43,087 bases of DNA from Flavobacteriaceae bacterium (GTDB taxonomy: Bacteria; Bacteroidota; Bacteroidia; Flavobacteriales; Flavobacteriaceae): positions 1-43,087 of the forward strand of contig PKEA01000014.1 in the NCBI GenBank assembly GCA_002862805.1, written 5' to 3'. The notes under the pieces were generated by a model. The model had not been told where the DNA came from, searched no databases, and was given only the letters and a program-made list of their open reading frames with translations. Shown in pieces: positions 31,261 to 40,265 of the stretch. Position 1 is the stretch's first letter. Each line of letters opens with the position of its first letter. Both the position numbers and the translations under genes were made by a program.

Positions 31261-31869
31261 ATGATTTCCCCAAATCTATTAACCAAACCACAAGTAATGA
31301 GTCATTTTATAACAGAACAATGGAAAGAATATGAACTTGAAGTTCCAGGAAAAGTAAGATATGCTGTTTCTAATTTAGGTCGTTTAAAGAGTTTTACTTC
31401 TAATATTAAAGAAGGTCGATTATTAAAACCTGCAAATAATGATGGATTTCCTTACTTTAGATACGTTAGGCAAACCAATAATAAAAAGACAGTTTATGCG
31501 CATGCAATTCATAAAATGATAGGTGAATTGTTTATGGCTAAAGAATCTGAAGAGCAAACGCATGTAATTCATTTAGATTATGATAAAACAAATAATGTTA
31601 TAACTAATTTAAAATGGGTTACTTACCAAGAAATGAGAGAGCACGGTTATAAAAGTCCGCATGTTGCAGCAGGAAGAAAAAGAGCTTTTGAAAAATTTGG
31701 ACCAAAAAACACTAAATTAAGAGAAATTGATGTTATTCGTTTGAAGAGGAAACTACTCGATCCAAATAGAAAAACTCGTTTGCGCTTAATTGCTAAAGAA
31801 TTTGGAATTACAGAAATGCAATTGCATAGAATTAAAACAGGAGAAAACTGGGGACATATTAAAGTTTAA
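31261..31869 (+). CDS. NUMOD4/HNH endonuclease-like protein
   Basis: The protein has 202 aa; a start at 31297 (MSHFITEQW) would also be reasonable. The NUMOD4-type segment 'EQWKEYELEVPGKVRYAVSNLGRLKSF' is followed by an HNH-like core ('YAHAIHKMIGELFM', 'HVIHLDYDKTNNVITNLKWVT'), where the first Asn/His is replaced by Val-Ile-His. The C-terminus has a helix-turn-helix-like part ('LIAKEFGITEMQLHRIKTGENW'). Such proteins are usually homing endonucleases, but this one lies alone among metabolic genes with no intron visible, possibly domesticated as a DNA-binding protein. It is downstream of the ureohydrolase (29 bases). Confidence 0.8.
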   Translation: MISPNLLTKPQVMSHFITEQWKEYELEVPGKVRYAVSNLGRLKSFTSNIKEGRLLKPANNDGFPYFRYVRQTNNKKTVYAHAIHKMIGELFMAKESEEQTHVIHLDYDKTNNVITNLKWVTYQEMREHGYKSPHVAAGRKRAFEKFGPKNTKLREIDVIRLKRKLLDPNRKTRLRLIAKEFGITEMQLHRIKTGENWGHIKV

Positions 31870-31872
31870 TAG

Positions 31873-31901
31873 AAAAGAGTTGTAGGTTTTACAACTCTTT
31901 T
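31873..31901. terminator. bidirectional rho-independent terminator
   Basis: An 11-12-bp stem (31873-31883 with 31891-31901), flanked by A and T runs. It lies between the convergent NUMOD4/HNH gene and the photolyase operon. Confidence 0.88.
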
Positions 31902-31904
31902 TTA

Positions 31905-33437
31905 TTAATAGGAATCTAAGTTTTCCATGATATATTGTGCTTTCTCTTTTATACGTATTAATTCATCTGGTTTTATTTTATTGAGTAGTGCCATCATCAT
32001 ATTCATACGTTGATTATTTTTAAAATGTTCTCGTTTATCATCTAAAAAATTCCAATACAAACTGTTAAAAGGGCAAGCGTTTTCGCCAAATTTGTTCTTT
32101 ACTTTATAATGGCAGCTAGAACAATAATTACTCATTTTATTAATGTAACTTCCAGAAGATACATATGGTTTTGTAGCAATAATTCCACCATCTGCATATT
32201 GACTCATGCCACGCGTATTTGGCATTTCTACCCATTCAATAGCGTCAATATAAACTCCTAAATACCATGCATCAACTTCATCAGGATGTATTTGAGTTAA
32301 TAAAGAAAAGTTTCCAATAATCATCAAACGTTGAATATGATGTGCATAGGCTTCGGTTAAACTTTGCGAAATTGCATGTTGCATGCATTTCATTTTTGTT
32401 TCTCCTGTCCAGAAAAAGTCAGGTAATTTATTTTGGTTATCCAACGCATTCATTTTGGCGTAATTTGGCATTTCTTTCCAATAAATACCTCGTATATATT
32501 CTCTCCAACCTAAAATTTGCCTAACAAAACCTTCGACTTGAGAAATTTCAATCGTATCTTGATTATTGTTAAAATAGGTAATTACAGTATCAATAACTTC
32601 TTTTGGACTTATCATTTTTGAATTCATTGCAAATGACAAACGAGAATGGAATAAATACGCATGTTCGCTATACAGAGCATCTTGATATTCTCCAAAATAT
32701 GCCAATAAATTAGTGCAGAAATAATCTAAAAGTTCAATACTTTCTTTACGAGTTGTTGGCCAAGGAAAATTTTCAGCATCAATTTCTCCGAATGTTTTCA
32801 CATCTGCCATTTGAATATCATTTACTATACTTAAAACATCTTTACTAAAAGAAAGAGGTTTTGGTATTGCTATTTCTCCTTTATATTTATTTCTATTGCT
32901 ATGATCATAATTCCATTTACCGCCAATTGGTTGTTCATTGATTACTAAAATGTGATGTCTTTTACGCATCATTCGATAAAAATTTTCCATCAACAGTATT
33001 TTTTTACCATGAAAGAAATTAGTTAAATCATTTCGAGAAGTATAAAAATGTTCGGTGTCATAAACTTTACTTTCTATTTTCAAATTTTTACAAATACTTT
33101 TCAGTTGTTCGTCCAAACGGTATTCGTCAGGTAATTGGTATTCAAATTTTTCAATTTTTTTATCAGAAATAACTCTTGTAATAATTTTTTCTAAATCATG
33201 TTGGTTCTCATTATCCGAAATTTTAAAATAGATTACTTGGTGTCCTACTTTATTTAAAGCTTCAGCAAAATTACGCATCGACAAGAAAAAAGCCACCACT
33301 TTTTGAATATGATGTTTTACATAATCAGTTTCCTGGCGCATTTCGGCCATTAAGTAGATAATGTTTTCATCTTTTTGTTTGAACCAAGAATGCTTAGCAT
33401 TAAGTTGGTCTCCTAATATAAGTCGTAGCTTTCTCAT
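31905..33437 (-). CDS. Fe-S cryptochrome/photolyase (PhrB/CryB-type, 6-4 photolyase-related)
   Basis: The protein has 510 aa. It opens with 'LRLILGDQLNAKHSWF', the hallmark of the deoxyribodipyrimidine photolyase-related (FeS-BCP) family. The C-terminal FAD domain includes 'EGFVRQILGWREYIRGIYW' and 'RMNMMMALLNKI'. Four Cys expected to hold the 4Fe-4S cluster are visible: one in 'MKCMQHAIS' and three in 'YCSSCHYKVKNKFGENACPF'. Known members repair (6-4) photoproducts using light. It overlaps the cry-DASH gene by 4 bases in a minus-strand operon. Confidence 0.92.
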   Translation of the reverse strand: MRKLRLILGDQLNAKHSWFKQKDENIIYLMAEMRQETDYVKHHIQKVVAFFLSMRNFAEALNKVGHQVIYFKISDNENQHDLEKIITRVISDKKIEKFEYQLPDEYRLDEQLKSICKNLKIESKVYDTEHFYTSRNDLTNFFHGKKILLMENFYRMMRKRHHILVINEQPIGGKWNYDHSNRNKYKGEIAIPKPLSFSKDVLSIVNDIQMADVKTFGEIDAENFPWPTTRKESIELLDYFCTNLLAYFGEYQDALYSEHAYLFHSRLSFAMNSKMISPKEVIDTVITYFNNNQDTIEISQVEGFVRQILGWREYIRGIYWKEMPNYAKMNALDNQNKLPDFFWTGETKMKCMQHAISQSLTEAYAHHIQRLMIIGNFSLLTQIHPDEVDAWYLGVYIDAIEWVEMPNTRGMSQYADGGIIATKPYVSSGSYINKMSNYCSSCHYKVKNKFGENACPFNSLYWNFLDDKREHFKNNQRMNMMMALLNKIKPDELIRIKEKAQYIMENLDSY

Positions 33438-34729
33438 CGTTTATTTTCCAACCAAAGTTTTTGATATTCTCCCTTTCCATCGTATAATTCTGCTTGTCTT
33501 TTAATATTGAATTTTCTATCTCTTGGATCGTTTCCTACACCAGCATTATACATCCAGTTGCCATAATTTGAATGAACGTCATAGTCAATCAACATACTTT
33601 CAAAATATTTTGCAGCAATTCTCCAATCTTGTTTCCATTCTTTTGCCCAATAACTCGCAACATTTTGTCGGCCACGATTACTCATAAAACCTGTTTTTAG
33701 TAATTCTATCATATTGGCATTTACAAAAGGTTCGTGTGTGTTTCCATTTGTCCATTGCCTAAAAGCTTTATCATTAACTTTCCATTCATATTCTTTGTCT
33801 AAAATTCCGTTTAATTTAAAAATTTTATCTCCGTGTTTTAATGAAATATATTTAAAATAATCTCTCCAAATTAATTCAAAAATCAACCAATAGGTGTCTT
33901 CATTTTTACAAATTTCTCTTTCGTATTTTTGCACTTCCCAATAAATAGTTCGAGCCGAAATACTTCCGTTTGCCAACCAAGCAGAAAGTTTAGAACTGTA
34001 ATTTTCTCCAATTAATCCGTTTCTTGTTTTTTTGTATTCGGATAAATTTTCGGTTTCAAAAAAATAATTTTCTATTCTTTTTAAAGCATTTGTTTCGCCA
34101 CCACGAAAAGGAAAAGCAGCATTTTTATGCAATTTGAAACTTTCTAATTCTAAATCTTCTAGACTCGGTATGATATTAGAAGTTTCAAAGAAATTTTCTT
34201 TGGGCATTGCAGTTATGGAAACACAAGGTCGAATTTTACTCTCTTTTTCACATTTTTTTCGAAATTCGGTGAAAACTTCTGGAATTTTATCAAAATTAGC
34301 ATAAGGAATATCGCTAGGATGAAACAAAAATTGATCGTAGGTTTCTGTCCATTCAATTGTAGAAAGATTTATTTTATTTTTAACATTCGTATTAATTAAC
34401 ACTTCATCAGGTGTCCATTCTTTTTGTAAAAAGATTGAAGTTATGTTATGTTTTTCAATTAATTCAGGTATAACATTTTCAGGAATGTCATGAAAAATAT
34501 ATAAAGGAATATTTAAGTCAGCCAAATTGTTTTTTAAATCCCGTAAGGTTTCCAATAAAAAATTAGCTCTAAATTTTTCTGTTTTTTTAAATCCGTGTTT
34601 GTTCGTTTCAAACTGTCTTGGATCTAAACAATAAACGCCAATTACGTTGTTTTTGTTTTTAGACGCTTCAAAAAGAGAATTATTATCCTGAACACGTAAA
34701 TCATTTCTAAACCAAACTAGATTATTCAT
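33434..34729 (-). CDS. DASH-family cryptochrome
   Basis: The protein has 431 aa. The N-terminal photolyase domain starts 'LVWFRNDLRVQDNNSLF'. The FAD-binding domain contains the DASH-typical 'FELIWRDYFKYISLKHGDKIF' and 'NRGRQNVASYWAKEWKQDW', followed by 'DYDVHSNYGNWMYNAGVGNDPR'. DASH proteins bind FAD and often MTHF, repair cyclobutane dimers in single-stranded DNA and may act in light sensing. It follows the DUF2256 gene by 49 bases and is translationally coupled to the Fe-S photolyase gene. Confidence 0.94.
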   Translation of the reverse strand: MNNLVWFRNDLRVQDNNSLFEASKNKNNVIGVYCLDPRQFETNKHGFKKTEKFRANFLLETLRDLKNNLADLNIPLYIFHDIPENVIPELIEKHNITSIFLQKEWTPDEVLINTNVKNKINLSTIEWTETYDQFLFHPSDIPYANFDKIPEVFTEFRKKCEKESKIRPCVSITAMPKENFFETSNIIPSLEDLELESFKLHKNAAFPFRGGETNALKRIENYFFETENLSEYKKTRNGLIGENYSSKLSAWLANGSISARTIYWEVQKYEREICKNEDTYWLIFELIWRDYFKYISLKHGDKIFKLNGILDKEYEWKVNDKAFRQWTNGNTHEPFVNANMIELLKTGFMSNRGRQNVASYWAKEWKQDWRIAAKYFESMLIDYDVHSNYGNWMYNAGVGNDPRDRKFNIKRQAELYDGKGEYQKLWLENKR

Positions 34730-34778
34730 TTTTAAGCGGTATTTTTTTTGTTAAAAACAGACTGCAAATTGCGGCTGA

Positions 34779-34922
34779 TTACTGGGCACTTTTCTTAGAA
34801 CGGCATTTCTCGCTGCAATACTTTACTTCTTCCCAATTTTTTTTCCATTTTTTTCTCCAAGTAAAAGGTAAGCCACAAGTTTTACATATTTTTTCAGGAA
34901 GATTTATTTTTTTATGAGCCAT
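34779..34922 (-). CDS. DUF2256 zinc-ribbon small protein
   Basis: The 47-aa protein begins [20 protein letters not shown], followed by a Trp- and Lys-rich centre and '[10 protein letters not shown]'. The two Cys pairs (CKTC, CSEKC) form a zinc-ribbon-like site. DUF2256 genes commonly sit next to, or are fused with, photolyase/cryptochrome genes. It overlaps the 3' end of the flavin reductase gene by 11 bases and is too short for many gene callers. Role unknown, possibly a DNA-repair accessory. Confidence 0.85.
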   Translation of the reverse strand: MAHKKINLPEKICKTCGLPFTWRKKWKKNWEEVKYCSEKCRSKKSAQ

Positions 34923-35559
34923 TTTTTAACATTGATTTTACCATTGAATTTGGTCTTGCATATTCAAAACGGTCGATTAATTTTGGAAGACAATATCCAT
35001 CTAATCCATTAATTGTAACTATCTCTCCTTTTTCAAGCTGAAGCCACTTGTCGTTTTGTAAAAGATTTTCTTCGACTATTATTTCTTCAATTGATGCAAT
35101 GATATGAATACAACCGTTTTCTTTGATTTCATATTCATTTTCATATTTACATAGTAATTTTACTGGACTTTCCTTAACAAAGGGTTGTTTTGTGTCATTT
35201 AAATATTCAGACTCAATTTCTGTAGCTTCAAATTCAGATACTTCTTCTATATAGTTAGCCGAAGTTTGATGCGCCCTTTGTATTAGATTTTTTGTTATAT
35301 GATTAACTGTGAAATATTCTGTCTCCTTTATGTTTTTATAAGTATTTCTTGCAACTGTTGCAGGTCTCATTATAAAACCTATTAATGCAGGATTACTTCC
35401 TAAGTGGGTTACACTACTAAAAACTGCTAAATTTTCAATTCCATCTTTTGAAACACTTCCTATTAAGTTAGCAGACTTATATCCAGTTGCTGAGTTTACA
35501 AGATTTAAACGATCAATCTTACTCATTTTATCAATTTCAGTTCTATTGATTTTTATCAT
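34912..35559 (-). CDS. flavin reductase-like FMN-binding split-barrel protein
   Basis: The protein has 215 aa. '[39 protein letters not shown]' and '[33 protein letters not shown]' match the flavin-reductase split barrel, which binds FMN/FAD. It is first in the photolyase operon, overlapping the DUF2256 gene, so it may supply or reduce flavin for the two FAD photolyases. A -7 element TACTTTTG lies upstream (35577-35584, minus). An alternative start at residue 12 (MSKID) is possible. Confidence 0.83.
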   Translation of the reverse strand: MIKINRTEIDKMSKIDRLNLVNSATGYKSANLIGSVSKDGIENLAVFSSVTHLGSNPALIGFIMRPATVARNTYKNIKETEYFTVNHITKNLIQRAHQTSANYIEEVSEFEATEIESEYLNDTKQPFVKESPVKLLCKYENEYEIKENGCIHIIASIEEIIVEENLLQNDKWLQLEKGEIVTINGLDGYCLPKLIDRFEYARPNSMVKSMLKNGS

Positions 35560-35576
35560 AACATTAATTTGTTTAA

Positions 35577-35584
35577 CAAAAGTA
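35577..35584 (-). promoter_or_regulatory. -7 element TACTTTTG for the photolyase operon
   Basis: TAnnTTTG on the minus strand, 17 bases before the flavin reductase start. No correctly spaced -33 TTG is seen. Confidence 0.55.
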
Positions 35585-35658
35585 AAAAAATATTAAACAA
35601 AATTATTTCTTTTTCGTAAAAAAGATGATTTTGGGATAGGTCTCATTTAATTATTACT

Positions 35659-35666
35659 TATTTTTG
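35659..35666 (+). promoter_or_regulatory. -7 element TATTTTTG for kmo
   Basis: TAnnTTTG, 19 bases before the ATG at 35686; a TTG at 35631-35633 lies 25 bases upstream, slightly farther than usual for -33. Confidence 0.55.
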
Positions 35667-35685
35667 TAATAAGAAATTTTTTAAA

Positions 35686-37029
35686 ATGCAAACACCTAAA
35701 AAAATTGCTGTAGTTGGAGCTGGTTTAGTTGGTTCTTTATTGGCAATATACTTAAAAAAAGCAGGTCACATTGTTCATGTTTACGATAGAAGTCCAGATA
35801 TTAGAAAGATTAAATTCTCTGGTCGTTCAATTAATTTGGCGATGTCTAATAGAGGATGGAAAGCACTTGAAAAAATTGGTATTGCAGATGAAATAAAAAA
35901 AATAGGATTGCCAATGGAAAAAAGGGCAATTCACATGATGGATCAATCGCTTAATTATCAAAAATATGGCAAAGAAGGTGAAGCTATTTATTCTCTTTCT
36001 CGCGGCGTATTGAATAGAAAGATGATTGATTTAGCAGAAGAAGTTGGTGTTGAGTTTTTCTTTGAGCATAAAGTTTGGGATGTTTCGCTTGGAGAAGCTA
36101 TTTTACACATTGGAGAAGAGGAAAGAGGAGAATGGAAAGCTTATAAATATGATAAAGTTTTTGGTTCAGATGGAGCTTTTTCAAGAGTGAGACATAGAAT
36201 GCAACGTCAAAGCATGTTTAATTATTCTCAAGAATTTTTAGAAGTTGGATATAAAGAATTAAATATTCCTGCCAATGAAAACGGTTCACATAAATTAGAT
36301 AACAGTTCACTACATATTTGGCCACGTGGAAACTTTATGCTAATTGCTTTGCCAAATTTAGACGGTAGTTTTACATGTACTTTATTTATGCCTTTTAAAG
36401 GAGAAAACTCCTTCGAAGAATTGGATACAAAAGAAAAATTAGTAAACTTCTTTGCCAAATATTTTCCATCTACTGAAAATGTTATTCCTAATTTAGTTGA
36501 GGATTTCTTTAAAAACCCAAAAAGTTATCTGGTAACAATGAAATGTTTTCCATGGACATTTAATGATAAAGTTGCTTTAATTGGCGATGCTTGTCATGCA
36601 ATTGTTCCTTTTTACGGTCATGGGATGAATGCAGGATTTGAAGACATTACTGTTTTAAGCGAATTGATGGAGCAATACGGAGACGATTGGCAAACTATTT
36701 TTACTGAATATGAAAGTTCGCGTAAGCCTAATGCAGATGCAATTGCTGAGTTGTCGTATCGTAATTTTATGGAAATGAGTTCTAAAACAGCCGATGATAA
36801 ATTTCATTTGCAAAAGCAAATTGAAAAATGGTTTTCAGAAAAATATCCAGATAAATGGACACCTTTATATAGTAGGGTTACATTCAGTCACCAACCTTAT
36901 GCAGAAGCATTGGCTGAAGGTGATAGACAAAACGAAATCATGAAAGAAATTCTTGAAATTGATAATATTGAACAAATTTGGGAAACAGAACCAGTTGAAC
37001 AACGTATTCTTCAATTACTTAGAGAATAG
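35686..37029 (+). CDS. kmo: kynurenine 3-monooxygenase
   Basis: The protein has 447 aa. The FAD-binding 'AVVGAGLVGSLLAIYLKKAGH' (dinucleotide fold), 'FSGRSINLAMSNRGWKAL' and 'LIGDACHAIVPFYGHGMNAGFED' are the diagnostic KMO blocks. It hydroxylates L-kynurenine with NADPH, feeding KynU (28853) to 3-hydroxyanthranilate and then quinolinate/NAD. Bacterial forms have C-terminal helices, here 'YADGDRQ'-like 'AEALAEGDRQNEIMKEILE'. It is transcribed alone, divergent from the photolyase operon. Confidence 0.95.
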   Translation: MQTPKKIAVVGAGLVGSLLAIYLKKAGHIVHVYDRSPDIRKIKFSGRSINLAMSNRGWKALEKIGIADEIKKIGLPMEKRAIHMMDQSLNYQKYGKEGEAIYSLSRGVLNRKMIDLAEEVGVEFFFEHKVWDVSLGEAILHIGEEERGEWKAYKYDKVFGSDGAFSRVRHRMQRQSMFNYSQEFLEVGYKELNIPANENGSHKLDNSSLHIWPRGNFMLIALPNLDGSFTCTLFMPFKGENSFEELDTKEKLVNFFAKYFPSTENVIPNLVEDFFKNPKSYLVTMKCFPWTFNDKVALIGDACHAIVPFYGHGMNAGFEDITVLSELMEQYGDDWQTIFTEYESSRKPNADAIAELSYRNFMEMSSKTADDKFHLQKQIEKWFSEKYPDKWTPLYSRVTFSHQPYAEALAEGDRQNEIMKEILEIDNIEQIWETEPVEQRILQLLRE

Positions 37030-37052
37030 AAAACTGGTTTTTTGCCACTTTT

Positions 37053-37412
37053 TTATTCTCTATGTACTTTATTAAAATCAAATGCAGGTTTGCAAATGGC
37101 AATATATTCACAAGGTTCATCAAAAGGATTTGAATATTGAACTCTAGTATTTGCTTCAATTTTTATAGATTGGCCAGCTTCTAAAACAATAATTGTGTCT
37201 TCAATAATAAATTGCTTTTTACCAGAAATAATATACGTATATTCTTCAAATTCTGGAGTTTGAAAAGGTTCACTCCATTTTGGTGGGGCAATCATGTGAG
37301 CAAAAGAAATGTTTTTATTTTCAGTAGATGCTAATCCATGATGCTCTTCAATTAACTTTCCATCGGTCGTAGGAACCACAAAAGGATTTTTCTGTATTAA
37401 GTATTTTTTCAT
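37053..37412 (-). CDS. cupin-domain protein
   Basis: The protein has 119 aa. A single cupin barrel with 'PFQTPEFEEYTYIISGKKQFIIED' (motif 1, Glu-rich) and 'VLEAGQSIKIEANTRVQYSNP' (motif 2). The usual first two motif-1 histidines are replaced by Thr/Glu, so metal binding may be weak. Substrate unknown; it converges with kmo and diverges from queE. Confidence 0.78.
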   Translation of the reverse strand: MKKYLIQKNPFVVPTTDGKLIEEHHGLASTENKNISFAHMIAPPKWSEPFQTPEFEEYTYIISGKKQFIIEDTIIVLEAGQSIKIEANTRVQYSNPFDEPCEYIAICKPAFDFNKVHRE

Positions 37413-37498
37413 GATTTTTCAAATTAGTATTTATTTCAAAAATAGCATAAATCCACTAATTACTATTCGCTAATTACTATTTACTAATCACTAATCCT

Positions 37499-37506
37499 TA
37501 TCTTTG
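37499..37506 (+). promoter_or_regulatory. -7 element TATCTTTG for queE
   Basis: TAnnTTTG, 18 bases before ATG 37525. Its TTG overlaps the TTG that begins a longer frame at 37504, which argues that the ATG at 37525 is the real start. Confidence 0.6.
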
Positions 37507-37524
37507 CCAACTATTTTAAGTACA

Positions 37525-38157
37525 ATGTTGAAGAAAGAAACACAAATTGCGGTTGATAAAGGCGAAATGTTGCCTTTAATGGAGGAGTTTTATACCATTC
37601 AAGGAGAAGGTTATCATACAGGTACAGCTGCTTATTTTATTAGAATTGGCGGTTGCGATGTGGGTTGCCATTGGTGTGATGTTAAAGAAAGTTGGAATGC
37701 AGAGTTGCACCCACCAACACATGTTGATGTTTTTGTGGCTAATGCAAAAAAATATGCCAAAACGGTTGTGGTTACAGGTGGAGAGCCTTTAACATGGGAT
37801 ATGAGTTTCTTAACAGCCCAATTAAAAGCACAAGATTTAAAAGTACATATTGAAACTTCTGGAGCATATCCAGTAACTGGAACTTGGGATTGGTTTTGTT
37901 TATCACCAAAGAAAATGAAATTACCGGTTCAAGGCGCTTATGATATTGCAAACGAACTAAAAGTAATCATTTTCAATAAGCATGATTTTCAATTTGCTGA
38001 AGAACAAGCTGCAAAAACAAATCCAAATGCTATTCTTTTTTTACAACCAGAGTGGAGTAAAAAAGAAGAAATGACTCCGCTAATAGTTGATTATGTAATG
38101 AATAATCCAAAATGGAGAGTTTCTTTGCAAACACATAAATATTTGAATATTCCTTAA
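37525..38157 (+). CDS. queE: 7-carboxy-7-deazaguanine synthase
   Basis: From ATG 37525 the protein has 210 aa. 'EEFYTIQGEGYHTGTAAYFIR' followed by 'GGCDVGCHWCDVKESW' is the QueE radical-SAM site (CxxxCxxC). 'VVVTGGEPLTWD' and 'HIETSGAYPV' are AdoMet-binding strands. It makes CDG from 6-carboxytetrahydropterin in queuosine/7-deazaguanine synthesis. The TonB-C-like gene follows after 4 bases. Confidence 0.94.
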   Translation: MLKKETQIAVDKGEMLPLMEEFYTIQGEGYHTGTAAYFIRIGGCDVGCHWCDVKESWNAELHPPTHVDVFVANAKKYAKTVVVTGGEPLTWDMSFLTAQLKAQDLKVHIETSGAYPVTGTWDWFCLSPKKMKLPVQGAYDIANELKVIIFNKHDFQFAEEQAAKTNPNAILFLQPEWSKKEEMTPLIVDYVMNNPKWRVSLQTHKYLNIP

Positions 38158-38161
38158 GTCA

Positions 38162-38545
38162 ATGAAAAAGATAGTTTTTACTTTATTAATTAGTTTGTTT
38201 TTTGTCAATTTTTCAAATGCACAACTTGGTGGTGGTGGAGGCGAAGTATATTTAAATGGAGATTTAATAGATGCTAAATTTCAAGGTGGAGATATTGAAA
38301 AGTTTTATGATTTTATAATTGAAAACTTTGATGTTTCATCTGTCGAAAGAAAAGGTCAAATTATTTTTACTTTTAACGTAAATGAGCTTGGAGAAGTTAA
38401 GAACATTAGAATATTACGCGATTTAGGAACTAATTCTGCAATAGAATTAATACGTGTTTTAAAAAAAGCGCCTAAATGGGAACCAGCAAGAAGAGGAGGG
38501 AAACCAATTAGTGTTCAATTTAAAATGCCACTAACGTTTAATTAG
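38162..38545 (+). CDS. secreted TonB C-terminal-like protein
   Basis: The protein has 127 aa: signal peptide (MKKIVFTLLISLFFVNFSNA), a Gly run, then a TonB-C-type fold ('RKGQIIFTFNVNELGEVKNIRILRDLG' and 'APKWEPARRGGKPISVQFKMPL'). There is no transmembrane anchor or Pro-rich spacer, so it is not a classical energy transducer and more like the stand-alone periplasmic TonB-C proteins of Bacteroidetes. It shares the queE transcript. Confidence 0.8.
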   Translation: MKKIVFTLLISLFFVNFSNAQLGGGGGEVYLNGDLIDAKFQGGDIEKFYDFIIENFDVSSVERKGQIIFTFNVNELGEVKNIRILRDLGTNSAIELIRVLKKAPKWEPARRGGKPISVQFKMPLTFN

Positions 38546-39245
38546 TTAATCGAGCCAAATAATCAAAATGTTCGCCTTCTAAAATCAGTTCACATTCTAA
38601 ACCATTTGCGTGTGCTGCATTTTGTAAAGTGTTGTAATCAAGATAGAGCCAATCAAATTCATCTTCTTTTTCTCCTTTATATTCTAAAGAAAAAGTCAAT
38701 TCACCATAATAACCATTTGCATTAATTTCATAGGCACCATCTTCATCTTGGTCAAACATATAGATAATATCTGACGAATCAATCAAAATTTGTCCGCCTT
38801 CATTTAAAAGAATTTTTAATTTTTGAAGATAAGTTGAAATTTGATTTAGTTTTCCGAAAATACCGGTTCCATTCATTAATAATAGAATAGTATCGTATTT
38901 TTCAGAAGTATCTAAATCTAACACATTCACAACTTCAGCATTTTTCAAACCACGCAGTTTACAAGCTTTAATTGCGTTTTCCGAAATATCAATTGCTTTT
39001 ACATCTAATTTTTTATCGTTTTGCAAGTACAAAGCGTGACTTCCTGCGCCACATCCAACATCTAAAACTTTTCCTTTAGTCAATTGTAATGCTTTTTGTT
39101 CCAGTTTTGGCATCTCTTTAAAATCACGAAACAAATACGCAACACTCATTTCATCTGCTTCAGAAATAGAAGTTTCCGTAATGATATCTTCCGGATTATT
39201 ATTAGTTTGATAATCTAAAATAGCTTTTCCAAAAAGGTCTTTCAT
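38538..39245 (-). CDS. class I SAM-dependent methyltransferase
   Basis: The protein has 235 aa. 'GKVLDVGCGAGSHALYLQ' is motif I, 'VKAIDISENAIKACK' holds the acidic residue binding ribose, and 'YDTILLLMNGTGIFG' is motif IV-like. Substrate is unknown. Its 3' end overlaps the convergent TonB-C-like gene by 8 bases. Confidence 0.9.
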   Translation of the reverse strand: MKDLFGKAILDYQTNNNPEDIITETSISEADEMSVAYLFRDFKEMPKLEQKALQLTKGKVLDVGCGAGSHALYLQNDKKLDVKAIDISENAIKACKLRGLKNAEVVNVLDLDTSEKYDTILLLMNGTGIFGKLNQISTYLQKLKILLNEGGQILIDSSDIIYMFDQDEDGAYEINANGYYGELTFSLEYKGEKEDEFDWLYLDYNTLQNAAHANGLECELILEGEHFDYLARLTN

Positions 39246-39251
39246 AATAAA

Positions 39252-39282
39252 AAGTTTATGAGTTTAGAAGTTTATGAGTTTA
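39252..39282. repeat. two 15-bp direct repeats
   Basis: AAGTTTATGAGTTTA occurs at 39252-39266 and 39268-39282, in the gap between divergent genes. Short AT-rich tandem repeats of this type are common between genes in Flavobacterium. Confidence 0.8.
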
Positions 39283-39324
39283 AAAGTCTAAATTTGTTTT
39301 AGCTTTAATGAATTAATTCAAATA

Positions 39325-39822
39325 ATGTTAAAACCAAATCTAAACGAACTCGGAAAACTTGCCAAAGATACGCATATCGAAAACAAAAAGTATTTTGATA
39401 AGCTGAAAAAACGCACGCCAAAAAATTTGGATAAAGTGATGCAGGATTTGCACGATGCCGAATTTAAAAAAACCGACTGTTTAGATTGTGCTAATTGCTG
39501 TAAAACTACGGGACCATTATTTACCATTACCGATATTGAACGTATTTCTAAAAATTTCAAACAAAAACCACAACAATTCATTGATCAATATTTGCGAATA
39601 GATGAAGACAACGATTATGTGTTGCAAAGTGTGCCTTGTACTTTTTTAGATAATGAAAATAAATGCTTCATTTATGACATTCGTCCGAAAGCGTGTCGCG
39701 AATTTCCACATACCAATAGAAAGAAATTCCAACAAATAACTGATTTAACTTTAAAAAACGTAGAAGTTTGTCCTGCAGCTTACAATATTGTAGAGAAAAT
39801 GAAAGAAAAAATGCCACTGTAA
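39325..39822 (+). CDS. YkgJ-family cysteine-cluster protein
   Basis: The protein has 165 aa. 'CLDCANCCKTTGPLFT' and 'VPCTFLDNENKCFIYDIRPKACREFP' carry the eight-Cys pattern of the YkgJ/Fe-S-type (UPF0153) cluster family. The N-terminal 50 residues are a charged helix. Metal or Fe-S binding is expected; the role is unknown. A PH-like gene follows 1 base later. Confidence 0.88.
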   Translation: MLKPNLNELGKLAKDTHIENKKYFDKLKKRTPKNLDKVMQDLHDAEFKKTDCLDCANCCKTTGPLFTITDIERISKNFKQKPQQFIDQYLRIDEDNDYVLQSVPCTFLDNENKCFIYDIRPKACREFPHTNRKKFQQITDLTLKNVEVCPAAYNIVEKMKEKMPL

Positions 39823-39823
39823 T

Positions 39824-40213
39824 ATGCAAACATTTAATTCAAAAATAGACTGGTGGCTTATAATTTTATTTGTAATAGTTTTTGGTTACCCAATTTTGGA
39901 TGGCTTATTATCTCAACAGTATGGATTGTCTTTTACAATGTTTGGTTTTTTGGTGCTAATTGGAATACTGTTTTCAATAATAAAATATGTTATTGACGGA
40001 CAAATTTTAAAAATTTGGTCGATTAAAGTTGAAATTAAATCCATAAAAAGGATTTATAAAACTAGAAACCCATTAAGTTCTCCAGCATTATCTTTAGATA
40101 GAATAGCAATTGTGTATAATAAATATGAAGAAGTGCTAATTTCTCCAAAGAACAAACAAGAATTTGTAGAAGAGTTATTGAAAATCAATCCGGATATTTT
40201 AGTAGAGTTTTAA
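39824..40213 (+). CDS. membrane protein with PH-like (bPH) domain
   Basis: The protein has 129 aa. Two N-terminal transmembrane helices (about 11-30, 38-58) are followed by a PH-type segment ('ILKIWSIKVEIKSIKRIYKTRNP', 'ALSLDRIAIVYNKYEEVLISPKNKQEFVEELLKINPD'), as in DUF/bPH membrane proteins. Function unknown. Confidence 0.8.
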   Translation: MQTFNSKIDWWLIILFVIVFGYPILDGLLSQQYGLSFTMFGFLVLIGILFSIIKYVIDGQILKIWSIKVEIKSIKRIYKTRNPLSSPALSLDRIAIVYNKYEEVLISPKNKQEFVEELLKINPDILVEF

Positions 40214-40265
40214 CGACGTAAATCCTTGAAAATTATTTAAATCTGTTAAATCTGTGTTCCAAAGA

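Noticed and set aside
37441..37500. CTAATTACTATT-type repeats as a CRISPR array
   Set aside because: The units are short, irregular and without spacers; ordinary AT-rich intergenic repeats.
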